Of a stretch of DNA of 5,461 nt, positions 1 to 5,461 are shown piece by piece (the first letter of the stretch is position 1; each line of letters opens with the position of its first letter). The stretch spans positions 1 to 5,461 of the forward strand of contig RFQN01000108.1 of assembly GCA_009924965.1 (NCBI GenBank). Reading direction: 5' to 3'. The notes beneath the pieces were generated by a model that was given only the letters and a program-made list of their open reading frames with translations, was not told where the DNA came from and did not search any database. A program made the position numbers and the translations under genes. This DNA is from Verrucomicrobiota bacterium (lineage in GTDB: Bacteria > Verrucomicrobiota > Verrucomicrobiia > Opitutales > UBA953).

Positions 1-1502
1 ACGACGTTCTTCTTGCCCTTCGCGATCTGCTTCGCGTTGGGGTCGGCGGCCGGGATGGGCGGGGGCAGGAACTTGGCGAGTCGCGCGATCACCTCCTGGT
101 TTTCCGGACGGCCGGCGAGGTTCTCGGGCTCCTTCGGCGCGTTGACCTCGTCGTACAGCTCGGTGTCGACGATGCGGTTGTCCTCGAGGCTGCGCCAGAG
201 CGTGAGGCGCCAGCGCTCGTCGCGGATGCTGTAGCCCATGACGCGCGGTGCGGCGGTCTGGTTTTCGCCGAGCTTCGCCGTCTTGGGGTACTGGCTGATG
301 GCCACGGGTTTGACGGTGACCGCAGGGTTTTCCAGGATGGGTTTTAGGCTCACGCCATCGACCTGCGGCGCGGGTAGCCCGCAGAGGTCCGCGAGGGTCG
401 GGTAGACGTCGACGAATTCGACGAGCGAGCGGGTCTTCTGCCCGGCGGTCTTCTGACCTGGCACGCTGAAGATCAGCGGCACGCGCGCATCGACCTCGAA
501 GTTGGTGTGCTTGCCCCATTCTTGGTGGTCGCCCAGTTTCCAGCCGTGGTCCCCCCACAGCACGATGACCGTGTTCGCCGCGAGGCCTTCTTTCTCGAGC
601 GCGTCGAGCAGGAGCCCGACGTTCGCGTCGGTGTAGCTCACGGCGGCGTAGTAGCCGTGCCGCGCCTGCGTGGCGAAGGCTTCGGGCAGGGGCGTCAGAC
701 CACCCTTGGCGCCCTTGGGCGGTACGTTGGCGTAGGAACGGAATTCGCCGCTGTCGCTGTCGCCGACGAAGTGAGGCGTACCGACCGGGAAGGCGCTGGC
801 GGTGTTCGGGATCTTTGCCGGGTCATAGAGGTCCCAGTATTTCTTCGGCGACACGAAAGGCAGGTGCGGTTTGGAGAGGCCCACCGCGAGGAAGAACGGC
901 TGTCCTTTCTTCTTCAGCTCCGCCAGCGTCTGCACGGCTAGCCGCGCGGTCTTGCCGTCGGTGTAGTAATCGTCTGCGACGTCACCGGCCTCGAAGGCCG
1001 CTCCTTTGCCCTTGCCGTCTTCGCCGGTGGCCGCGCCTTTCGGCCGATTCGCGGCTTGCGCGTAGGTCTCGGCCTTCGGCGTCACCCACGGCGTGGACCA
1101 GGTCGGGGCATCGTCGAACCCACCATGGAAGATCTTGCCCATGCCTTGGGAGAAGTAGCCGTGCTCCTTGAAGTATTGCCCGATGGTCTTCGCGTTCGGC
1201 AAAGCCACGCGGAAGTGCGTGTTGAGGTCCCAGACGCGCGTGGCGTCGGGCCGGCGGCCGGTCATCAGCGACGAGCGCGAAGGGCTGCAGACGGCTTGCT
1301 GGCAATAGGCGCGTTGGAAGACCATCCCGCGGGCGGCGAGGCGGTCGATGTTGGGCGTCTGCACGACGGGGTTGCCGTAGCAGCCGAGTTCGGGCCGCAG
1401 GTCGTCGACCGCGATGAACAGGACGTTGGGTCGGGTGGCCTCGGCGGCCGAGAGGCTGGCGCAGCCGACGAGGGCCGCGAGCAGGAGGGCGGGGGAGCGC
1501 AT
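1..1502 (-). CDS. Exported sulfatase, iduronate-2-sulfatase-like, 3' end cut by window
   Basis: This is a type I formylglycine-dependent sulfatase, predicted to remove sulfate esters from sulfated glycans or related compounds outside the cytoplasm. The substrate cannot be read from sequence. The frame is open from ATG at 1502 to the window edge (500 codons). Residues 1-20 form an export signal (Arg2, then a Leu/Ala-rich core). RPNVLFIAVDDLRPELGCYG follows, with metal ligands Asp33-Asp34. The FGly signature is CSPSR with Cys72 as the modified residue; Lys123/His126 lie in GKIFH, Lys211/His213 in SKPHLPF, Asp318-His319 in WGDHGW and Lys331-His332 in GKHTNFE. This motif set matches the iduronate-2-sulfatase-like group common in Planctomycetes and Verrucomicrobia. 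A Cys-type signature needs a maturase, which is not in the window. The visible end is a Lys-rich tail, so probably few residues are missing. An in-frame GTG at 1511 is an alternative start; neither start has a clear ribosome binding site. Confidence 0.93.
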   Translation of the reverse strand, partial: MRSPALLLAALVGCASLSAAEATRPNVLFIAVDDLRPELGCYGNPVVQTPNIDRLAARGMVFQRAYCQQAVCSPSRSSLMTGRRPDATRVWDLNTHFRVALPNAKTIGQYFKEHGYFSQGMGKIFHGGFDDAPTWSTPWVTPKAETYAQAANRPKGAATGEDGKGKGAAFEAGDVADDYYTDGKTARLAVQTLAELKKKGQPFFLAVGLSKPHLPFVSPKKYWDLYDPAKIPNTASAFPVGTPHFVGDSDSGEFRSYANVPPKGAKGGLTPLPEAFATQARHGYYAAVSYTDANVGLLLDALEKEGLAANTVIVLWGDHGWKLGDHQEWGKHTNFEVDARVPLIFSVPGQKTAGQKTRSLVEFVDVYPTLADLCGLPAPQVDGVSLKPILENPAVTVKPVAISQYPKTAKLGENQTAAPRVMGYSIRDERWRLTLWRSLEDNRIVDTELYDEVNAPKEPENLAGRPENQEVIARLAKFLPPPIPAADPNAKQIAKGKKNV

Positions 1503-1597
1503 GGGGAGCACGCCTAGCCTTCAGCGTGGCCAGCCCGAAGCAATCCTCCCTGTCTTAATTTTTCGGAAGGCCTGCGCCGCCGAGCCGTCGCGAAGGC

Positions 1598-2815
1598 TTA
1601 TTTGAAGGCCTCAGCCGCGGTTTTCTGGAATTCGCGCCGGATGTCGGAGCCGTCGGAATTCGGCAGGTCCGTGCGTTGAATGAGCAGGACGTACGCTTTG
1701 CGGCGCACGGGGTCGATCCAGGCTTGGGTACCGTAGGCGCCGCCGTGGCCAAAGCTGCCGGGCGAGAGGCTTTCCGTGACGCCGACGGGCGTGCCGACGA
1801 GGTGGAAGCCGAGGCCCATGTGCATGCCTTCGGCGAAGCTGACCTTCGGCATCTCTCCGAGCTGGTTCGTGGTCATGAGCTTCAAGGTCTCGGGACGGAG
1901 GAAGCGGTGGCCGTCCAGTTCGCCGCCGCGGAGGATCATCTGATAGAGCTGGGCCAAGTCGTTGGCCGTGGAGAAGAGCCCGCCGGCCGGGATGGCCGTG
2001 CGTCGGCGGTTCTCAAGCGGGCTGCTGAAACGGCTGTTGCCGGCGGCGACGAGTTCCCCGGTGACCTTGTCCTTGCGGTACGGCGTCGCGAGGCTCGCCT
2101 GCAGGGTGACGTCGGGCCAGAAGCTCGTGCTGTTCATGTCGAGCGGGTCCAGGAAGCGCTTCTGCGCGAAGTCCGCATACGGTTGGCCGCTGACGACCTC
2201 GATGATGCGTCCGAGGGTGTTGATGCCGGCGTTGCTGTAGGCCCACTTGGCGCCAGGCGCCGAGACGAGCGGGCTGTGTCCGGAGAGGTCGGCCATGGCG
2301 GCGAGCGGCACCGTGTCGACGGGTTGGTTCGCCGCCGTCGGCATCGCGGGCGACAACCCGCTGGTGTGCGTGAGGAGGTCGCGGATGGTCACCGGGCGCG
2401 GGGCGGGGACCAGGCCGGTGGGAGAGGAGAACTGTTGGCCCTTGAAGGCCGGCAGGTATTTCTCGACGGGGTCGTCGAGGCCGACCTTACCTTCCTCCAC
2501 GAGCATCAGGACTCCCATCGCGGTGATGGGCTTGGTCATCGAGGCGATCCAGAAGACCGAATCCTTGCGCATGGGCCGTCCGCTCGCGATGTCCGCCAAG
2601 CCGAAGGCTTCGAGGGCGACGATGCGGTCAGGGCCGACGACCATCGTGACGGCGCCGGCGAACTCGTGCTTCTCCTGGAGTTCCTGCAGGGCGAAGCTGA
2701 AGACAGCGTTATTCTCCTCGAGGTCGGCGACGGTGCGTTGGGGCTTCGGCGAGCAGCCTCCGGTGAGCACGGCCCAGGCTAGGCAGGTCAGGGGTAGCAG
2801 GGAAGGGAGGCGCAT
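1598..2815 (-). CDS. Lipoprotein serine hydrolase, beta-lactamase/class C (peptidase S12, esterase EstB-like) family
   Basis: The 405-residue product belongs to the beta-lactamase-fold serine hydrolases (Pfam Beta-lactamase, PF00144), which include class C beta-lactamases, D-Ala-D-Ala peptidases and family VIII esterases. Residues 1-21 look like a lipoprotein signal: MRLPSL, a hydrophobic core, then LTGGC with Cys21 as the lipidation site. It is therefore probably membrane-anchored outside the cytoplasm. The catalytic triplet of motifs is present: SMTK (Ser92 nucleophile, Lys95), YSN (Tyr193, Asn195) and HGG (His357) in the place of KTG. GGLFSTANDLAQLYQMIL near 278-295 is also typical of the family. 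HGG instead of KTG favours an esterase or peptidase role over true antibiotic resistance, but the substrate is unknown. The start at 2815 is chosen because it puts the Arg and hydrophobic core at the N-terminus; ATG at 2833 would add six residues. No Shine-Dalgarno box precedes either. It lies 95 bp upstream of the sulfatase and may form an operon with it. Confidence 0.93.
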   Translation of the reverse strand: MRLPSLLPLTCLAWAVLTGGCSPKPQRTVADLEENNAVFSFALQELQEKHEFAGAVTMVVGPDRIVALEAFGLADIASGRPMRKDSVFWIASMTKPITAMGVLMLVEEGKVGLDDPVEKYLPAFKGQQFSSPTGLVPAPRPVTIRDLLTHTSGLSPAMPTAANQPVDTVPLAAMADLSGHSPLVSAPGAKWAYSNAGINTLGRIIEVVSGQPYADFAQKRFLDPLDMNSTSFWPDVTLQASLATPYRKDKVTGELVAAGNSRFSSPLENRRRTAIPAGGLFSTANDLAQLYQMILRGGELDGHRFLRPETLKLMTTNQLGEMPKVSFAEGMHMGLGFHLVGTPVGVTESLSPGSFGHGGAYGTQAWIDPVRRKAYVLLIQRTDLPNSDGSDIRREFQKTAAEAFK

Positions 2816-2863
2816 GGGCGTACGGTGGCCCATCGCCGGACGACTTCAAGCGTCCTGTCGGCA

Positions 2864-2897
2864 TCGCTCGCCCGTCCTTTACATTTGGGCCGAGCGA
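2864..2897. repeat. Imperfect inverted repeat in the divergent intergenic region
   Basis: TCGCTCGCCC at 2864-2873 is the reverse complement of GGGCCGAGCGA at 2887-2897 apart from one bulged base. The two arms are separated by 13 nt. The repeat lies between the divergent starts of the serine hydrolase (2815) and tgt (2918). It brackets the candidate -35 box of tgt and extends into the promoter spacer. It could be an operator for a dimeric regulator or a chance hairpin in GC-rich DNA. It is not followed by a T-run on either strand, so it is not an intrinsic terminator. Confidence 0.4.
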
Positions 2898-2905
2898 CCT
2901 TTAGT
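2878..2905 (+). promoter_or_regulatory. Candidate sigma70-type promoter for tgt
   Basis: TTTACA at 2878-2883 matches five of six bases of the -35 consensus. TTTAGT at 2900-2905 matches four of six of the -10 consensus, with a 16-bp spacer. The predicted transcript would start around 2911-2913, only a few bases before the ATG at 2918, so the message would be nearly leaderless. This fits the absence of a Shine-Dalgarno sequence. It is a pattern match only, in one of the few locally AT-richer stretches of the window. Confidence 0.35.
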
Positions 2906-2917
2906 CCTAACGCTCAC

Positions 2918-4957
2918 ATGCAACCTTCCCGGCTCAACTTCAAGTTGGAGGCGGTCGCCAGCGGCTCCCGGGCTCGCGCGGCGACTTTCCGGACGTTGCA
3001 TAACGAAGTGAAGACACCGCTCTTCATGCCCGTGGGCACCCAGGCCACGGTCAAGGCGCAGACGTTCGACACGCTGCTGGAGTCAGGGTCGCAGATCCTG
3101 CTGGCGAACACCTACCACCTGCTGCTCCGGCCGGGCCCCGAGGTCTTCCGCCATTTCGGCGACATCCATCGTTTCACGGGTTGGGAGAAGTCGTTCCTGA
3201 CCGACTCCGGCGGCTTCCAGATCTTCTCGCTCCCGCACTCCCGTTCCATCGAGGAGGAGGGCGCCGAGTTCCGCAGCTACGTCGACGGCAAGAAGATCCT
3301 GCTCAGCCCCGAGGTCAGCATCGGCACGCAGATGGCCATCGGGAGCGACATCATGATGGTGCTCGACCAGTGCATCCCGTCGACGGCCGACGAGGCTACG
3401 GCGCGCCGCGCGCTGGAGATCACGCAGCGATGGGCCGTGCGCAGCCTGAAGGCCCGCGGCGATTCGCCGCAGTCGATGTTCGCGATCGTGCAGGGTGCCC
3501 TGTACCCGCACCTCCGTAAGCAGAGCGCCGATGGGCTGACGCAACTGCCTTTCGACGGCTTCGCCATCGGCGGACTTGCCGTCGGCGAAGAGAAGAGCCA
3601 GCGTGAGGATACCTGCGAGGTGGCCGCGGCCATGCTCCCCGCCGACCGCCCGCGCTACTTGATGGGCGTCGGGACGCCGCTCGACCTGCTCGAGGCCGTC
3701 CACCGTGGGGTCGATATGTTCGACTGCATCATCCCGAACAAGGTGGCGCAGTTCGGCACGGCCTTCACCTCCCGCGGGCTCCTGCAGCTCCGCCGGTCGG
3801 TCTACAAGTTCTCCGACGAAAAGCTGGACCCAGCCTGCGGTTGCCCGGTCTGCCGCAAGTACTCGCGCGGCTACCTCCACCACCTCACCAAGACGCAGGA
3901 GCCGTTGGGCTGGACGTTGCTGGGGCAGCACAACATCGCGTTCTACCACCAGCTGATGCGCGAGATCCGCCAGAGCATCCTGGAGGACCGCTTCCTGGCC
4001 CTCTACCACGAGAAGCGGCAGTTCCTGCAGGTCGAGGACATGGACCATCCCGCGGTGCCGCCGAAGGTCGGCAAGGAGCGCCGCCCGCGGACGTTGGGCA
4101 ACTACACGGTGAACATCGCCGAGGCCGGTTTCGCCAGCATCCGCCAGGTCTCCTCCGGCGAGATCATGCATTCGCACACGCCTCCGATGGAGGAAGCAAA
4201 GTCGCTCTACGTCGATCAGTCGGCCTTGGCCGAGCGCCTGCAGTTGCCGGCGGGCATGACGCCGGAAGAAGCGCCTGAGCTCGTGATCTGGGACGTCGGC
4301 CTGGGCGCCGCCGCCAACGCGATGGCCGCGGTGCAGTGCTACGAAGCCTCCGCCGCGCAAGGGCCGGTCCGTCGCCTGAAGCTCATCAGCTTCGAGAACG
4401 ACCTGGATTCGCTGCGCTTGGCCCTGACGCACAAGTCACACTTCCCGTACCTCCGCCATTCTGGCCCCGACGCGGTCCTGGCCCGCGGCCAGTGGGCCTC
4501 CCGTCAGTTCCCGGGCTTGTCGTGGGAGCTGCTGGAAGGCGACTTCTGGGAGCGCGCCCCGCAGGCCTCGGCCCAGCCGGACCTCGTCTTCTACGACTTC
4601 TTCTCGCACAAGACGGATACGGCCTGCTGGAAGCTGGCGTCCTTCGCGCGCCTGCACGAACTCGTCCGCTCGGAGCGCTCCGCCGAACTCTTCACCTACT
4701 CGGCCTCGACCGCCGTCCGCGCAGGCCTGTTGCACGCGGGGTTCTTCGTTGCTGCGGGCGTCGGCACGGGTGTGAAGAAGGACACCACCATCGCGCTCAC
4801 TGCGGGTTGGTCGGGCGCTCCGCGCCATGCGTTGCTTGGGGCCGAATGGCTGGGCAAGTGGGACCGCTCGCAGGCGAAGTTCCCGGAAGGCCTGACGGAG
4901 GCCGAACGCGCCGCCTTCGAGGCGCGCATTCGCCAGCACCCGCAGTTCGCGGGTTGA
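2918..4957 (+). CDS. tgt: tRNA-guanine(34) transglycosylase fused to a C-terminal MnmC2/MnmD-like methyltransferase domain
   Basis: The 679-residue protein has two parts. Residues about 7-372 are bacterial Tgt, which swaps G34 of GUN-anticodon tRNAs for preQ1 in queuosine synthesis. Visible are TDSGGFQ (Asp96, general acid/base), LDQC (Asp150, Cys152), Gln192, GGLAVGE (Val222, as in preQ1-using bacterial enzymes), the nucleophile Asp269 in MFDC, and zinc ligands Cys307, Cys309, Cys312 and His338 at the spacing of Zymomonas Tgt. Residues about 394-628 resemble the MnmC2/MnmD methyltransferase domain (PF05430) that makes mnm5(s2)U34. It shows HSHTPPMEEA (418-427), a SAM loop DVGLGAAAN (459-467), acidic Glu493, YDFFSHK (559-565) with Trp571, and YSASTAVRAGLLHAGF (594-609). 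There is no FAD domain like that of MnmC1. Typical Tgt is about 370-380 residues. The ATG at 2918 aligns with the usual Tgt N-terminus; an upstream GTG at 2825 is in frame but would enter the divergent gene's region. The Tgt assignment is firm, the methyltransferase assignment good, and its activity unproven. Confidence 0.95.
   Translation: MQPSRLNFKLEAVASGSRARAATFRTLHNEVKTPLFMPVGTQATVKAQTFDTLLESGSQILLANTYHLLLRPGPEVFRHFGDIHRFTGWEKSFLTDSGGFQIFSLPHSRSIEEEGAEFRSYVDGKKILLSPEVSIGTQMAIGSDIMMVLDQCIPSTADEATARRALEITQRWAVRSLKARGDSPQSMFAIVQGALYPHLRKQSADGLTQLPFDGFAIGGLAVGEEKSQREDTCEVAAAMLPADRPRYLMGVGTPLDLLEAVHRGVDMFDCIIPNKVAQFGTAFTSRGLLQLRRSVYKFSDEKLDPACGCPVCRKYSRGYLHHLTKTQEPLGWTLLGQHNIAFYHQLMREIRQSILEDRFLALYHEKRQFLQVEDMDHPAVPPKVGKERRPRTLGNYTVNIAEAGFASIRQVSSGEIMHSHTPPMEEAKSLYVDQSALAERLQLPAGMTPEEAPELVIWDVGLGAAANAMAAVQCYEASAAQGPVRRLKLISFENDLDSLRLALTHKSHFPYLRHSGPDAVLARGQWASRQFPGLSWELLEGDFWERAPQASAQPDLVFYDFFSHKTDTACWKLASFARLHELVRSERSAELFTYSASTAVRAGLLHAGFFVAAGVGTGVKKDTTIALTAGWSGAPRHALLGAEWLGKWDRSQAKFPEGLTEAERAAFEARIRQHPQFAG
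4097..4801 (+). other. MnmC2/MnmD-like methyltransferase domain within the tgt gene
   Basis: This is the C-terminal domain of the fusion, approximately residues 394-628 of the protein. It is a Rossmann-type SAM-dependent methyltransferase related to the N-terminal half of E. coli MnmC and to stand-alone MnmD, which methylate nm5U34 to mnm5U34. The order of signatures matches the family: a beta-rich entry (GNYTVN), the GE..HSH..PMEEA segment, the SAM loop, the acidic end of strand 2 (Glu493), the D-x-F-S-x-K segment with a downstream Trp, and a C-terminal YSAS...AGF segment. The SAM loop reads GLGAAAN where GFGTGLN is usual, and the active-site segment reads DFFSHKTDTACW where DGFAPxxNPxxW or similar is usual. 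The boundaries are approximate. Confidence 0.78.
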
Positions 4958-4963
4958 GTCCGC

Positions 4964-5461
4964 TTACTTCTCGATCACGCAGCGGTCGATTTCTTCGCCC
5001 TTCTCGTTGATCGTTCGGAGCTCGAGCTTCTTCGCGGTCAGGTCGACGACGCAGAAGGAGTGCAGGGCTTCGTAATACTTGGCGTTGAAGGGTGCGAAGT
5101 TGTCTTTGCCGCCGTTGGGCAGCTTGGCCAGGTTCTTGTCGACCGTGCCGGTGTAGAGCTTGGCCCCGCCGCCGCCTTGGACGACGTAGATGACGCCCTT
5201 CGGGTGCGTGTTCTTGGCACCGTCAAAGGCCTCATCCAGCGTGAACGTACCGTTGACGTAGCTCGGAGGGACTTTGGGCGCGCCGGAGGGGTCAATGGCC
5301 TTGGGGTCGTCGGGCACGGGCTTGGCGGCCACCGCGGCGGCGGCGCCCGTCGCGGGCTGGAAGCGGAAGGGCTTGCTGCGTTGGTAATTGTGGACGTGGC
5401 CAGCGAACACGATGTCGACGCCGTTGGCTTCGAAGATCGGGGCGAACTTGCGTTGGCGCTG
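4964..5461 (-). CDS. Metallophosphatase, calcineurin-like / purple acid phosphatase-like, 5' part outside window
   Basis: Only the C-terminal 165 residues are visible; the frame is open to the window edge and stops with TAA at 4964-4966. The diagnostic feature is GHVHNYQR at fragment residues 21-28. It matches the C-terminal metal-binding GHxHxYER segment of purple-acid-phosphatase-like and other calcineurin-like metallophosphatases, with Gln in place of Glu. A VVQGGGGAKLY segment (about 93-103) fits the late core strand of such enzymes. Between the two lies an Ala/Pro/Lys-rich, probably disordered stretch (about 35-72). The protein likely hydrolyses phosphomonoesters or diesters with a dinuclear metal centre. 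Substrate, export signal and the first metal motifs cannot be seen. It is convergent with tgt, six bases separating the two stop codons. An internal GTG at 5410 is not a credible start because family homology continues upstream of it. Confidence 0.85.
   Translation of the reverse strand, partial: QRQRKFAPIFEANGVDIVFAGHVHNYQRSKPFRFQPATGAAAAVAAKPVPDDPKAIDPSGAPKVPPSYVNGTFTLDEAFDGAKNTHPKGVIYVVQGGGGAKLYTGTVDKNLAKLPNGGKDNFAPFNAKYYEALHSFCVVDLTAKKLELRTINEKGEEIDRCVIEK

Noticed and set aside
507..941. A 144-codon plus-strand open frame
   Set aside because: It is antisense to the sulfatase, which has a full set of catalytic motifs in the opposite frame.
1541..1550. GGGAGG on the minus strand as the ribosome binding site of the sulfatase
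   Set aside because: It lies more than 40 nt from the ATG at 1502. A TTG one base away opens only nine codons, is out of frame with the sulfatase and is badly spaced, and an in-frame TGA at 1521-1523 prevents an upstream sulfatase start there.
1560..1620. Possible terminator between the serine hydrolase and the sulfatase
   Set aside because: GGCCT and AGGCC arms exist on the minus strand, but with a loop of about 30 nt, only five base pairs and no T-run, so it is not convincing.
1676..2782. A 368-codon open frame on the plus strand
   Set aside because: It is the antisense shadow of the serine hydrolase, whose SxxK, YxN and HGG motifs are intact. The plus-strand product shows only biased composition.
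1598..2815. Antibiotic-resistance beta-lactamase
   Set aside because: The third motif is HGG rather than KTG, and the protein looks like a lipoprotein esterase/peptidase of the broad family. Nothing in the context suggests a resistance locus.
2816..2917. preQ1 riboswitch upstream of tgt
   Set aside because: No aptamer-like C-rich/A-rich arrangement was found, and the likely leader of a few bases leaves no room for one.
3083..4432. A 449-codon open frame on the minus strand inside tgt
   Set aside because: It is antisense to a clearly conserved Tgt-methyltransferase gene. Its product is low-complexity, rich in Arg, Ala, Leu, Val and Glu, without recognisable motifs; such open frames are expected opposite GC-rich genes.

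Overview
The window is GC-rich, densely coding DNA of bacterial type. It holds four protein genes and short intergenic gaps of 6 to 102 bases. No RNA gene, CRISPR array, insertion sequence or prophage gene is visible. The combination of an exported FGly-type sulfatase of the iduronate-2-sulfatase-like group, a lipoprotein serine hydrolase, high G+C and starts without Shine-Dalgarno boxes suggests a member of the Planctomycetes-Verrucomicrobia-Chlamydiae group. An Opitutae-like Verrucomicrobiota is my best guess. This is an inference from gene content, not a marker-gene assignment.

Layout. (1) 1-1502, minus: exported sulfatase, 500 codons visible, C-terminus cut by the window edge. (2) 1598-2815, minus: a beta-lactamase-fold serine hydrolase with a lipoprotein signal. 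It lies 95 bp upstream of the sulfatase on the same strand, so the two may be co-transcribed. (3) 2816-2917: divergent intergenic region with an imperfect 10-bp inverted repeat and a plausible sigma70-like promoter for the plus-strand gene. (4) 2918-4957, plus: tgt, fused in one frame to a C-terminal MnmC2/MnmD-like methyltransferase domain. (5) 4964-5461, minus: C-terminal part of a calcineurin-like/purple-acid-phosphatase-like metallophosphatase, convergent with tgt and only 6 bp away.

The most interesting object is the 679-residue Tgt-MnmC2 fusion. Tgt inserts the queuosine precursor preQ1 at guanine-34, and MnmC2/MnmD methylates modified uridine-34. One polypeptide thus joins two chemistries at the same wobble position but on different tRNA sets. 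The Tgt half keeps the catalytic aspartates and zinc ligands but has an unusual loop after the nucleophile. The methyltransferase half keeps the overall motif order, with altered SAM-loop and active-site signatures. The rest of the window looks like ordinary exported-hydrolase content for such organisms.
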